The position numbers were made by a program, and so were the translations under genes. This document shows, one piece after another, positions 20,201 to 28,715 of a stretch of 64,000 nucleotides of DNA. Under the pieces are notes generated by a model. The model saw nothing but the letters and a program-made list of their open reading frames with translations, made no database searches and was not told the origin of the DNA. The stretch's first letter is position 1. Every line of letters begins with the position of its first letter. This DNA is from Lewinellaceae bacterium (GTDB lineage Bacteria > Bacteroidota > Bacteroidia > Chitinophagales > Saprospiraceae): positions 2,778,001 through 2,842,000 of the forward strand of contig JACJXW010000004.1 of assembly GCA_020636405.1 (NCBI GenBank), in the 5' to 3' direction.

Positions 20201-20718
20201 AGCAGGACATCATAAAAGCCCCGTATGGCCACCGTGTGCTCGTGGGGCGGGTTGTTATCCTTGTCCCTTGGTGGCCTTAACCGCCAAAGGGGCGCGAAGA
20301 ACAGTCCATTTTCCTTGCATTCGGCGTAAAGGGCAGTTTCACACGCGCATTCCTTGCACAATAACCATCCGTTACGAACGCCGGGAAGGTCGATCAATGC
20401 CTTTCTAAAGTCATTGGTGGTTAGTGGGTTGTTGGACAATATGCGGCGGGCGGTAAACAGGGCCTGCTTGAACCCAATGATCCCGTTCTCTTCCGTAAGG
20501 ATATCAGCAATATCAAAACCAATGCGATACCCCAGTTCGCTCATCGCGTAACACAAGGCCTCCAGGATAGTAATGCCCGGGTCGTGCGCATTGTAATCGG
20601 TCCAGGTGGCGCTTCCCAACTCTTCAATATAGGCAATGCCTTTTTCCCGGAGCAGGAAGTAATCCTGAGCCGTGGGAAGTTTTGGTTTTTTTGGTATGAC
20701 AAAATGATTTTGATCCAT
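17254..20718 (-). CDS. Large eCIS baseplate protein (Afp12-like wedge component)
   Basis: 1154 aa. Near the N-terminus it has DYNAHDPGITILEALCYAMS, the pattern found at the start of baseplate-J/wedge proteins in Bacteroidota eCIS clusters. The rest alternates helices and beta-strands without a catalytic motif; a Cys-rich segment lies at about 890-960 (CLSDDCNLCGEEDP and later CRQF, CAWL). The gene follows baseplate J by 20 bp. A structural wedge role next to baseplate J is inferred from position, length and the DPGITxLEAL motif. Confidence 0.65.
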   Translation of the reverse strand: MDQNHFVIPKKPKLPTAQDYFLLREKGIAYIEELGSATWTDYNAHDPGITILEALCYAMSELGYRIGFDIADILTEENGIIGFKQALFTARRILSNNPLTTNDFRKALIDLPGVRNGWLLCKECACETALYAECKENGLFFAPLWRLRPPRDKDNNPPHEHTVAIRGFYDVLLELDEHPELGDLNDRKVLHTINYELPEAGRLVPLTIEARFPEWQAEMPGVFSRFTGPEASITAVSVTRFSRDRILAEPVDEDSFVQGWRSVFYADYEITFKENDAAPEEVLSLPAAAIRFFSPNQGVKREVVVNTLVEEVLENGERGGISDKYRRKLVEVSKAVAEARFALHQYRNLCEDFCDIRGVGVDDVAVCADVEVAPEADIEWVLASIYNEIELYFNPPVPFYMLSELEAEGYSPDEIFDGPPLENGFIKNESLEASEIRSLIHVSDLLNRLMDIPGVLAVKGLILTRYSQNGHPISPSEQWNMTITPGHIPRLYVEASRILFFKNNLPFLPRKDEVMSILAQLRGERERGKIPDSEKDYPIPHGKWNDLADYYPVQHSFPLTYGIGEAGLPESASPMRKAQAKQLKGYLMAYEQLLADMLKQLANTHKLFSTDEQVNRTYFTRYFDPGAPEPAIAGLPNLLNGTATQAALEALAEPAEVFYDRRNRFLDHVLARFGEQFRDYALMLYANADRIAFAPEKLITDKIRFLRFYPRISANRARAFNYRDGSRSCDPRNQAGLAERISRLLGMEMLKSYFSVSIQAVQEGFEATFTLAVPDSGDMLLTSIQPVEAASGEAAEDAAWELIGNVIANSVDAARYTTDTDGNDVLKNDDEEETLIALVAPGKTPAEVIDFTSAILAKERLYIVEHILLRPKFPGDAVFDVCLSDDCNLCGEEDPYSFRMTYVLQGELEPFSYDIDLRRFADTTIRKETPAHILPKICWVGDSKCKNEFSPEELEELAAQCIYPPEGGLCRQFSRFESAWCAWLPLNATFNWKETTRLLYRRVELLLLENAGESYSERQACQCARLLLGYFGNCFKDWINRLVEQELDPTSPEALATMETEVWNKFLEAIAAIRENTSGFCLPPDIDGPEFWEALKNLLLATYEEWVEVSYRLNKLIRIFSKLRSIYPAATLHDCDDGSDDNPVRLDNTILGNL

Positions 20719-20738
20719 TACGGCTATTTACAATTTAG

Positions 20739-23700
20739 TCATTTTTCAGTTGTCTGTCGGCTGCATCCGCAATCCTCGCCCAGGGCCGAAGATTCCACTC
20801 CCTTGATGGGGTTGATCTTGTGCTGGCCTGCCGACACCAGGATGGAGCACAGGGTTGAGGCCTCTATAGCTTCCTGGTCCGGCTGAGGCGGATTGATCTG
20901 ATGGATCAGCTTGAAATCCTCTACATAGTCTATGTAAGGCTGTTCTTCGATAAAATTGATGAGGGCAGATTTGTACACCTTGCCGCCCAGAGAAATATCT
21001 TCTCCTTCCTCAAAAGCCCAGGGGGATAGAAATCTTTTGATCTCTTCGTTCAGCAGGTTGGTGTAAAAGCTTTCGTCATATCCCGGAAAGAACCGCACGG
21101 AGAAATCGGCCAGGATCGGTTCGAAAATAGGGTTGCGCACATGCAGCTTTACAAAACAGGAAAGGTGCTGTTGAAGAAAATCGTGGATCTTGCCCAGTTC
21201 GCCGAGGCTGGTATAGGGGCGCAAGGGGTCAACGGCGTTGCGGTTGCGCAGGTTGGAAATGGCGATAACCGTCACATGCCCGGGGGCCAACTCCCGGTAG
21301 ATGCGGGTGCTGCCGCTTTGCTCATACCGCAGATGGTTCAGGCATTTCACCTTGTGGATCGAAGGGAAAGCTTCCAGAACCATGCGCTCATAATCCCACA
21401 GGGTGATGGCCCGGTTCTTATGGCGCAGGCGTTCGCTGGCCCGGGTATAGAAATGGCCCGGAGGCTCGGCAGCCTGGCCCCCAAATGTGGCATAAGGCTG
21501 GGTTATTTTCTTTACTGCGCTTTCCGGATTGAGCAATTTGGTGATGGTCCCTTCCGGTAAAGGCAGGGCATTGAGTTGTGGGTCATTGTCCTTTCCCACC
21601 AGTGTGGCCTGGCTGGCCTGAGCGTGGACGCCAATAACCTGGCAAACGGCATCGGCCATGCTCTGTACAGAGATTCTCACCCAGTGTAACCCTGGTGGAA
21701 GCAGTGTATTGTCGGAAGATGCTTCCCCGGGAATGGATAAGGACAGCAATCCGGATTGAAGCAGGCCGTTGGTCCCATCCTGAACTTCTTCCGGTTGGAA
21801 AGATGCCCACTGATTCTGCCGGAGGAATGCGAATTCGAGGTGGTTTTTGGGTTTTTTCACCAGAGGGTCGGCACTACCGTCTGCGACCTGGATCAGCAGA
21901 GCGGTTACCTGGGGTGGGGCCAGTCCCTCCAGCCCGATATACCACTCTCCACCATCCTTCCCCACGTTGTTGATGGTTTCATCCCCCTGCTGGATCAACT
22001 TCTGGGGAACAGCCAGCGGAAAGAGGCGGGTGGAAGCGCCATCGGGTGCAGCTTCCATGAACCCGAACGGGGCCAGGTGCAGGAGCCGCCCGGGTTGGCT
22101 CTTGTATTGTATGGAATTGTTCAGGGGTATGGTTACCGATGCGTCGTAATCGAGGCTTAACGATAGTATCTGATGATCAAGCAGCCTTCCAGGGTCCGTC
22201 GCGCCGGACAATTCAGCGATGTACTTGGCAAACTGAAGCGCATGGGTGGAATGGCCAAAATCTCCAAAGAGTTTCAGGCGGACAAAACCTGCAGGATCTT
22301 CCGTCCTGTAAAGGGAATTGGATGAAAAATCAGGTGAGATCCTGTTGTCGGGTTCAATGCTGAAAGAAAATGTCCTGGCGGTGGCGGAATGAGGAAGTAC
22401 ATCGCCAGCCTCGTACAGGCCGGCCGTTCCTATGTCCAGCCATTCTCCCTTTTTCAGTGCCTGTGCATAGGTGTACGGATGGCTTCCGTAGGTGTGCGGG
22501 TCGTACCATGATCCACTGTGCGATTCCTTCCATTCTATATGCAACCTTACATGGGCCTGCTTCTGAAAAACCTCTTTGTCGCCCAGCACGAATGCCGCTC
22601 CGTGGCTTGGCGCCGCTCCGAAGGGATGGAAGGGTTTGCTGGCATCCAGAGGGCCGGTTGGGCCGGAGAGGGCGAGGCTCTTTTTTCCGGCCACCTCCAC
22701 CGTAAGGGTGATGCTGGACAGCGTGGTGCTTTTTATCTCCTGATAGGGGTAAGCTGCAGCGGGGTCATTTACCAGCAGCGCCTTCAACAGCGGGAATGAG
22801 GTGGAAAAGGCGCCTTCGTGCAGCTTCACCTGATAGGGTATGGCCGCAGGTGCATCGGCAGGTAGTGTCAGGGCCAGTTGATTGGAACTGACGGTAACTT
22901 CTTCCTCATACCATCCCTTTTCAGTAGTGAGGGAAACCAGGAATTTTTTCCCATTCAGGGAACCTCCGGATACACCATTGAAGGACAAAGTTATTGTTCT
23001 TTCCCCCTCCTGAAGGAATAGGTAGTGGGAAGCAATAGCAAATCCGATCTCTGCCCGCGGGATCTGTACTTCCCAGAATTGCCCCGTTCCATCCTTTTTT
23101 TTATTGCCGAACGGGTGCCATTGTTTGTCCGCCGAAGTGAGTTCTGCGCCCATCCCGTCTTCGGAGTTGGCAATCGGCGCCGCATAATAGCGGCCGGCAT
23201 CCACTGCCCGGTAGGCCGGAAGGCCGGGGGCGAATTGATATTCTGCTGGGTTGTTCGGGGCTTTGAAGATACACCGCAATTCAGCGACCCGGGCTTTGTT
23301 GAATACAACGTCTTCATCAAGTGCAAAGAAAACCTCCTTTCCCAAGGCGTCTTTTCCGGCTTTCAAAAGGGCGCCTTTTTTTAACTGATGCACCTGAACG
23401 TGTTTTGCGAGCTCTATCAGCACATGGGCCCGGGCCGGAACCGGAGGTTTCTCTTTGAGCCGCAAAACCCGCTTGTAGTAAAAGTTGAGGTGGCGTTCCG
23501 TAAGGGTATTGAGGGCAGCCTGTTGTTCTGTAAAAAGGCGGAGGAAAGCCAGGTACAGGGCAAAATGGGGTTCATGTCTATCCCAACTGCTGAGCAGTTG
23601 CTGCAGGGCCACGCCTGCTTCCTGCACCGCTTTGGTGAAGCCTTTGAGGAACTGCCCGAATACGTTGGTGAAGAAAAAGTGCCGGATGGCAAAATTGATA

Positions 23701-24449
23701 TGTCCGGCAACCGTAGCCGCGCCGCCGTAAATGCCGGCGTCCGGAAGGATATTGCCGGCGAAGGTGGCCCAGTCGGTGGAGGCATCGGTTATCCAATCCG
23801 GAGAGAAAGAGTGGGTGTTGTAAACGTCAGTGGCGGGGACGATGGCCTCTCCCAGTATCCTCATGCCACTTACCCGTTGGAGCAGTTCGGAATTGCCGGA
23901 GACAATAAGCGGAAAAGGCGCCGGGCCGGCAAGGGCAGCCTGCTTATGCCAGCCGATCCAGCTCCGGAAAGCAGGTGCGAGTTTGGTAGTGATCAGGTTC
24001 CGTAAGGATGTTTTGACCGCCAGTTCATCGGGAAGTTGCCGGACGTGGAGGTCCAGTTGGAGCGCCAGGGTCGCCACTGCATTGTACAGGTGGTTGAAAT
24101 TCTGCTGAAGCAATAAGGCATTGCCCTGGTTATCCAGTTTTTGCAGTTCGAAGAAGATCAGCTGCGTTTCTTCCCGGAACCATTCTACCCTTGCCGCCCC
24201 CAGATTGGCCAGGACGATGGCCGGATTTTTTTCCCAGAACGCTCGCCAGTCGCCGTCGGGGATATCCTGAACATTATGGTATTGCAGAAACCGGGAATAG
24301 GACCGGGCGAAAACGATCCAATCAGCATTGGTGCGCTCATCCAACCTGGCATATTCCGGCGACAAAGCAAGGGGCTGGCGGCCATCCTGTGCTGTGCCAT
24401 CGTGTAGTATCCTGAGTTCGTTCCTTATGGAATTGCAATCTTTTGCCAT
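20739..24449 (-). CDS. eCIS baseplate J/gp47-like protein (Afp11-like)
   Basis: 1236 aa. The C-terminal ~250 residues match baseplate J: RASERLRHKNRAITLWDYER, then a conserved KVKCL strand, a proline-rich loop and repeated alphabeta units. The N-terminal half is helical and variable. Baseplate J proteins form the inner wedges that hold the spike and trigger sheath contraction. It starts 3 bp after gp25, the usual gp25-gpJ order, and the next gene is a second baseplate protein. No signal peptide. Confidence 0.82.
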   Translation of the reverse strand: MAKDCNSIRNELRILHDGTAQDGRQPLALSPEYARLDERTNADWIVFARSYSRFLQYHNVQDIPDGDWRAFWEKNPAIVLANLGAARVEWFREETQLIFFELQKLDNQGNALLLQQNFNHLYNAVATLALQLDLHVRQLPDELAVKTSLRNLITTKLAPAFRSWIGWHKQAALAGPAPFPLIVSGNSELLQRVSGMRILGEAIVPATDVYNTHSFSPDWITDASTDWATFAGNILPDAGIYGGAATVAGHINFAIRHFFFTNVFGQFLKGFTKAVQEAGVALQQLLSSWDRHEPHFALYLAFLRLFTEQQAALNTLTERHLNFYYKRVLRLKEKPPVPARAHVLIELAKHVQVHQLKKGALLKAGKDALGKEVFFALDEDVVFNKARVAELRCIFKAPNNPAEYQFAPGLPAYRAVDAGRYYAAPIANSEDGMGAELTSADKQWHPFGNKKKDGTGQFWEVQIPRAEIGFAIASHYLFLQEGERTITLSFNGVSGGSLNGKKFLVSLTTEKGWYEEEVTVSSNQLALTLPADAPAAIPYQVKLHEGAFSTSFPLLKALLVNDPAAAYPYQEIKSTTLSSITLTVEVAGKKSLALSGPTGPLDASKPFHPFGAAPSHGAAFVLGDKEVFQKQAHVRLHIEWKESHSGSWYDPHTYGSHPYTYAQALKKGEWLDIGTAGLYEAGDVLPHSATARTFSFSIEPDNRISPDFSSNSLYRTEDPAGFVRLKLFGDFGHSTHALQFAKYIAELSGATDPGRLLDHQILSLSLDYDASVTIPLNNSIQYKSQPGRLLHLAPFGFMEAAPDGASTRLFPLAVPQKLIQQGDETINNVGKDGGEWYIGLEGLAPPQVTALLIQVADGSADPLVKKPKNHLEFAFLRQNQWASFQPEEVQDGTNGLLQSGLLSLSIPGEASSDNTLLPPGLHWVRISVQSMADAVCQVIGVHAQASQATLVGKDNDPQLNALPLPEGTITKLLNPESAVKKITQPYATFGGQAAEPPGHFYTRASERLRHKNRAITLWDYERMVLEAFPSIHKVKCLNHLRYEQSGSTRIYRELAPGHVTVIAISNLRNRNAVDPLRPYTSLGELGKIHDFLQQHLSCFVKLHVRNPIFEPILADFSVRFFPGYDESFYTNLLNEEIKRFLSPWAFEEGEDISLGGKVYKSALINFIEEQPYIDYVEDFKLIHQINPPQPDQEAIEASTLCSILVSAGQHKINPIKGVESSALGEDCGCSRQTTEK

Positions 24450-24452
24450 AGC

Positions 24453-24884
24453 TTAAGAAGCGGATTGAATTTCCGACCCCTCATTTTTATAAAAGGGATA
24501 CACAAAATTGAAGCGGGAATTGGTGGAGCGTATTCGGTAATTGATCTCAATAAGGATCACCCCTTCCGTTACCCTGCTGGTATCCAGAATGATGCCTTCC
24601 GTCTCTATGCGCGGCTCGTAGTAAAGAATGGCGGACTGTATACGGTCGATGAGCAGCGTCTGAAATGCAGTATCGATAGGCTCGAAAAGCAGGTCCTGTA
24701 AATTACTGCCGTACTCGGGATGCATGACGCGTTCTCCCAGGCTGGTAGAGAGCAGTATTTCCAGGCTGCGGTCTATATCTTCCTTTCCTTCAGTCATGGA
24801 AACTGTTCGGGCAGAACGGAGGAAGGTGGGGGGAAAGCTCCATCCATTTCCCAGGAAATTTGCTTTGTTTGCTTTGTCTTTCAT
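24453..24884 (-). CDS. gp25/GPW-like baseplate protein (Afp9-like)
   Basis: 143 aa from ATG 24884 (MKDKANKANFLGNGWSFPP). A longer frame from 24956 would overlap the PAAR gene by 62 bp, while the shorter start follows AAAGAAAAGAG and a 10-bp gap. Family hallmarks are an N-terminal FLGNGWSFPP, IDRSLEILLSTSLGERVMHP with PEYGSNL, the gp25-fold signature, and a final beta-strand with INYRI. gp25 connects baseplate wedges to the first sheath ring. Confidence 0.9.
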   Translation of the reverse strand: MKDKANKANFLGNGWSFPPTFLRSARTVSMTEGKEDIDRSLEILLSTSLGERVMHPEYGSNLQDLLFEPIDTAFQTLLIDRIQSAILYYEPRIETEGIILDTSRVTEGVILIEINYRIRSTNSRFNFVYPFYKNEGSEIQSAS

Positions 24885-24894
24885 CTCTTTTCTT

Positions 24895-25185
24895 TTATCC
24901 GCCAATAATAACAGTAGGCGCTCCCATGACAATGGACCCGCCATGAGCCGTGGCATCGCCCAGCCTTGCTGCCGGCATTCCCTCGATCAGGACGGTTGCC
25001 GAACCCTGTACGATGACGTCGGGCGGCCCGGCACAGGTGGCCTGGTCACCCACACGGGCGGCAGGCATCCCTCCGATGAGCACAGTGGGGGCGCCGGGGC
25101 CAATGACCGGCCCGCCCACATGAGGCTTGGGCCCATCGGATAGTGGACAAATGTGCATGTCGTTGATGCGGGCTGCCGGAGGCAT
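24895..25185 (-). CDS. PAAR-motif spike-tip protein (Afp10-like)
   Basis: 96 aa. Two PAAR-type repeats are visible: PAARINDMHICP and GMPAARVGDQATC, plus GMPAARLGDATAHGG. Gly/Pro-rich turns and regularly spaced His and Cys residues fit a small metal-stabilised beta-cone that caps the spike. It lies 17 bp after the spike gene, the normal arrangement. There is no extension domain, so it should not itself carry a toxin. Confidence 0.93.
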   Translation of the reverse strand: MPPAARINDMHICPLSDGPKPHVGGPVIGPGAPTVLIGGMPAARVGDQATCAGPPDVIVQGSATVLIEGMPAARLGDATAHGGSIVMGAPTVIIGG

Positions 25186-25202
25186 AGCTTTTCTTTTTTT
25201 CG

Positions 25203-26927
25203 TTAATTGATCTGTACCAGTCCTCCCTTTAGGGTGGTCGTGCCGCCAGCTGAAAACTCGGCGGTACCGTTGCCCTTGGCCTTTAGGTTGATCCCCTCGA
25301 TATTGATGTCGCCCTGGCTGGCCTTCAGGTTGATGTCTCTGGCACTTTCTATGGTAATGCCGCTGCTGTCCATGGTGATCTTATTGCCGTTCTGGTCTTC
25401 CAGTTGTATGGACTGGTCCTCTCCTGATACCAGGATCTTATTGCCGTCCGGAGTTTCCAGTAAGACGTTTTTCTTATCGTCGTTGAACAGCCATTTCATT
25501 CCACTGCGGGTTACGAAGCCTTTTTCGTGATTTTCGTCGGTGGCTTCCAGGGGCGCCGGCTTGGCGCTGCTGTGGCAGCTGCCGATAATTATCGGGTGCC
25601 GGGGGTCGTCATTCAGGAAACCGACGATGACTTCATCGCCGATCTCGGGGCGGAAAAAGGAGCCCCGCTCTTCTCCGGCATCGAGCGTAGCGACCCGGGC
25701 CCAGGTGCCTTCGTCCTCGGGGCTGATCACCGGAAGCCGCACCATCACCCGGTGTTCGCCCAGTGGGTCGTTCTCCAGCTGAGTGACCACCCCCACCTGC
25801 AGGCCGGATACCGGAGGCAACATGCCGCCAGCTTCAGGCTGGGTGACTTTATACTTTTGGACAAACCATTCCGGGGACAAGCCGAACTGTGCGTCGGTCA
25901 GCCAGTTGCCTTTCCCGATCTCATGGCGAACGGCCGATACGAAGACATTGCCTTCAAAGCGCTCTCCAACCCCTTGCAGTTTCACCAGGGTGCCGGGCTT
26001 GATCGTAGCCAGCCCCTGGAATTTGGCGCGGCCGCGTATCTTTGCCAGGCGGGACTTCAGTAGCCTGGCTTTCGTCCAGGCCTGAAGCTCCACTTCGGCC
26101 AGGTTGCCGGAATGGGCTTGTGCAAAAGGGTTCACACCATGAACATCGGCCAGGTCGCCGGAAGATAAGTTGCCGGCTTCCGGCACATTGACAGATCCCT
26201 CTTCGGATTCCAGCAGCTCCTGGCTGGCAATACCCCACGCCCTCGATTTGACGGACCTGAACTGCTGGCGGGCATCGATCTCGGCATCGAATTCCAGAAG
26301 CGTGGCGCCGTACTGAAGGGCCTGGGCCGGAGCTTGTGAAAAATCCGGCTCGGCAATGGAAAGCCTGCCGTTTTCCACAATACAGATCTTGCTGTTCATT
26401 TCAGCGCGGGTGAGCATAAAGTCCCAATCGGAAGAATTGTACTGTACCACTTCCGGGTGGGTAGGCGCAGTGGCCTCGACATCTGCCTGTAAGCCGTTCT
26501 GCCGGATGATGTCCTCTATGACGTCACTATCCTTCTGGTCCCGGAAATACCGGTTGTTGATACCGACGGTCATTTTAAATGCCTCGTCTTTAGCCACTAC
26601 TTTGAGTACGGAGGATTGTTCTCTTATCTTGACACTCTGGCTGATGACCACCCCCGTGAAAATGGTGTCTTCTGTCCCCTGGTAGCCAGCCTTGACCTCA
26701 ATGCGCTTCCCCGGAATGAACAAGTCGGTATTGCTGGCCTCAAAAGTCTGGGCAGCGGCATCTCCGTCCCGGATGATCAGCGTGGCAGTGGGTATGCGGT
26801 TGGCCTCGTAGTGGACGATGATGGAAAGCACATCGTGTACCCGGGATACCGCTTCCCCTTCCGATAGTATGGTAAAGGTGGCGACCGTTGGAGCGGCAGG
26901 AGTCGGTATGAGTCGTTCACTGGGCAT
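25203..26927 (-). CDS. VgrG-like spike protein (Afp8/Pvc8-like)
   Basis: 574 aa. The N-terminal ~350 residues resemble the phage gpD/gp27 hub (VHDVLSIIVHYEAN; RFEGNVFVSAVRHEI). An OB-fold gp5-like domain follows (~375-470, LGEHRVMVRLP, DEVIVGFLNDDP). The last ~90 residues are a repetitive beta-helix (DQSIQLEDQNGNKITMDSSG and NINLKASQG-type turns) that forms the trimeric needle. Its ATG overlaps the LysM gene stop by 1 bp (TGATG). No toxin extension follows the needle. Confidence 0.92.
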   Translation of the reverse strand: MPSERLIPTPAAPTVATFTILSEGEAVSRVHDVLSIIVHYEANRIPTATLIIRDGDAAAQTFEASNTDLFIPGKRIEVKAGYQGTEDTIFTGVVISQSVKIREQSSVLKVVAKDEAFKMTVGINNRYFRDQKDSDVIEDIIRQNGLQADVEATAPTHPEVVQYNSSDWDFMLTRAEMNSKICIVENGRLSIAEPDFSQAPAQALQYGATLLEFDAEIDARQQFRSVKSRAWGIASQELLESEEGSVNVPEAGNLSSGDLADVHGVNPFAQAHSGNLAEVELQAWTKARLLKSRLAKIRGRAKFQGLATIKPGTLVKLQGVGERFEGNVFVSAVRHEIGKGNWLTDAQFGLSPEWFVQKYKVTQPEAGGMLPPVSGLQVGVVTQLENDPLGEHRVMVRLPVISPEDEGTWARVATLDAGEERGSFFRPEIGDEVIVGFLNDDPRHPIIIGSCHSSAKPAPLEATDENHEKGFVTRSGMKWLFNDDKKNVLLETPDGNKILVSGEDQSIQLEDQNGNKITMDSSGITIESARDINLKASQGDINIEGINLKAKGNGTAEFSAGGTTTLKGGLVQIN

Positions 26928-27613
26928 CAGGCGGTTTCTTTTTTGTCAAATGGAGGAAAAATAAGTTCTTGCCCGACGGCCAACCTTCGGAAGTTGGCCA
27001 GGCCGTTGATCCGGGCGATGTCTATACAATGCCGGGAACTGCCGTAGAGCTCTTTGCATAGGTTGGGCAGCGTATCTCCACTTTTTACTACCCGGACATG
27101 GGTCAGGTCGGGGGAGAGGAGGTTCGCTTTGGCCAGTCGCAGGACATCATCGAAGCTGCCTTTAAAGGTGACGGACGCTTTTGCCCGGATGGGGGTGCCA
27201 TCGGGTTTAAAAAGCTTGTATTCCATCTGCAAGGCCGTGACCCTTCCTTTGAAGAGCATGGTGCCCCAAACGACCTGAAAGTGGCGCAGGTCATGGGTGT
27301 CGCTCTCAATATCCAGCAGGAAGTTCTTGAAATCTTCGGTTTCCTTTTGCACGCTGGGGCGAGGGCTGCCGTCGAGTATGCCGGTATTGTCAAACCAGAG
27401 TTCACATTTGAACTCTTCCGGGTTGGTCTTGGTGTATCGGGCACTGGTGCCGTTATTGCCCTGCGCGGTATCCGTGTTGTATTCCACGGAATAATCCAGG
27501 CTGTAGGATTCCGGGTTTACGAAAACCGGGAATGAAGGCGGTATTGCCGGCTTGGTAAAAGCATCATCCTTGAAAGCAAGGATCTTCATCTTTTCCAATT
27601 TTCCCAGATCCAT
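26927..27613 (-). CDS. LysM-containing tube-baseplate connector (Afp7/Pvc7-like)
   Basis: 228 aa. The first ~165 residues form the tube-initiator-like domain (FVNPESYSLDYSVEYN; RHFQVVWGTMLFKGRV). A LysM domain occupies ~171-221 (VKSGDTLPNLCKELYGSS, then INGLANFRRLAVGQEL). In Afp/Pvc the equivalent sits between the tube and the spike hub; LysM here is structural and needs no peptidoglycan binding. It starts 3 bp after the DUF5908 gene. Confidence 0.88.
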   Translation of the reverse strand: MDLGKLEKMKILAFKDDAFTKPAIPPSFPVFVNPESYSLDYSVEYNTDTAQGNNGTSARYTKTNPEEFKCELWFDNTGILDGSPRPSVQKETEDFKNFLLDIESDTHDLRHFQVVWGTMLFKGRVTALQMEYKLFKPDGTPIRAKASVTFKGSFDDVLRLAKANLLSPDLTHVRVVKSGDTLPNLCKELYGSSRHCIDIARINGLANFRRLAVGQELIFPPFDKKETA

Positions 27614-27616
27614 AGC

Positions 27617-27796
27617 TTATCGCTCTTTTTGTTGTTCTAAAATCTCCAGCGTTTGTTGTACGCACTCGGCTACGATGGCATCTTCGGAGGCGTCTCTTTC
27701 CTGTCGCCGGGCGTTTTGGTCCGTAGCGTTCTGGGGGTTATTCTCCCGTTCGTTGACCTTGACCCGGATGTGCAGTTCTCTTATTTCGATCGGCAT
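27617..27796 (-). CDS. DUF5908 small eCIS protein
   Basis: 59 aa, running from ATG 27796 to TAA 27617. It begins MPIEIRELHIRVKVNE, the family signature, continues with an Asn/Arg/Glu-rich middle and ends in an amphipathic helix (CVQQTLEILEQQKER). It sits 2 bp after a tube gene and 3 bp before the LysM gene. Such proteins occur in Bacteroidota eCIS operons; the exact role is not known, and comparison with Afp6 rests on position alone. Confidence 0.8.
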   Translation of the reverse strand: MPIEIRELHIRVKVNERENNPQNATDQNARRQERDASEDAIVAECVQQTLEILEQQKER

Positions 27797-27798
27797 AG

Positions 27799-28227
27799 CT
27801 AGCGGAGTTTAAAGTATCGATAGCTGAGTTCCAGGGTTTCGATCACCAGAGTGCTTTCCTCTGCCTTAAAGTCGGAGACGGACCATTTTTTGGGCCAGGC
27901 CTGAGACACGCTCCAGGTTTTCAAAGGCTCGTGGTTTTCGTTGAGCAGTTTCACCTGGATGTCTGCCGGAGCGAACTCCCGGCTTTCAAAAGCGTTGAGG
28001 CACCACTTCAAAACCTCCGAATCGGTGAGAAAACCGCGTTGGAGCACCAGGTCCGAGTACTTTGTCCGGACGGGGAGTTTGTGTTCGAAGCGGTTTTCCC
28101 CACCTTCTTTTATGGTTTCCATATCATATTCGACACTGAGGCCGGAGACACTTTGAAAATAGGTGTCTTCAGCCCCGCCGAATCCGAAGTCGACGGCAAA
28201 AGAAAAGCCTACCGGTGGGTAATACAT
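27799..28227 (-). CDS. eCIS inner tube protein 2 (Afp5-like)
   Basis: 142 aa, T4 gp19-like tube fold. It shows YYPPVGFSFAVDFG, VSGLSVEYDMETI, the LQRGFL turn and the conserved LLNENHEPLKTWSV segment shared with the neighbouring tube protein. Two tube genes in tandem are usual in eCIS: one builds most of the tube, the other the first ring(s) at the baseplate. Being adjacent to the DUF5908 and LysM genes suggests this one is baseplate-proximal. It starts 30 bp after tube gene 1. Confidence 0.9.
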   Translation of the reverse strand: MYYPPVGFSFAVDFGFGGAEDTYFQSVSGLSVEYDMETIKEGGENRFEHKLPVRTKYSDLVLQRGFLTDSEVLKWCLNAFESREFAPADIQVKLLNENHEPLKTWSVSQAWPKKWSVSDFKAEESTLVIETLELSYRYFKLR

Positions 28228-28257
28228 GAGCGATCAGCTTTCGGATGAATAAATGGA

Positions 28258-28689
28258 TTATTCGTATTTTATAGTCAGTCCTTCATGAGCCAGTTCCAGG
28301 GTTTCGATGGCCACCTCGTTCGCGTCCGCTTTGAGGTCGGTGCCCTGGACCTTTACCGGCCAGGCATTCTTCACGCTCCAGGTCACTACCGGCTCGTGGT
28401 TTTCGTTGAGCAGCTTGATCGTAATGTCCCTTTTTTCGATCTTATTGAGCTGTACGGTATTCCACCATTCGAAGAACTGGTTGTCGCCATTGAAGGAGCC
28501 TCTTTTGAGTACGATGTTCTCGTACTTCTGCATACCAGGCATTTTTAATTTGTGGTATTCCGGGCTGGCGCCATGCCGGTATTCGATGAGTTCCGTTTCG
28601 ACATTTAGCCCGGATATTTCTGAAAAGCCGACATTGGCGCCTCCCCAGTCGACGGAGAAGTGAAATTTGGGAAGAGGATAATCTGCCAT
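28258..28689 (-). CDS. eCIS inner tube protein 1 (Afp1-like)
   Basis: 143 aa, T4 gp19/Hcp-like. It contains FHFSVDWGGANVGFSEISGL, VLKRGSFNGDNQF and LLNENHEPVVTWSVKNAWP, parallel to tube protein 2. Stacked hexamers form the tube through which the cargo passes. It is placed directly after the sheath gene, the usual order for the main tube subunit. No signal peptide; eCIS particles assemble in the cytoplasm. Confidence 0.92.
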   Translation of the reverse strand: MADYPLPKFHFSVDWGGANVGFSEISGLNVETELIEYRHGASPEYHKLKMPGMQKYENIVLKRGSFNGDNQFFEWWNTVQLNKIEKRDITIKLLNENHEPVVTWSVKNAWPVKVQGTDLKADANEVAIETLELAHEGLTIKYE

Positions 28690-28715
28690 GTTTTCTGGAT
28701 TTTTTTATTGGTGAT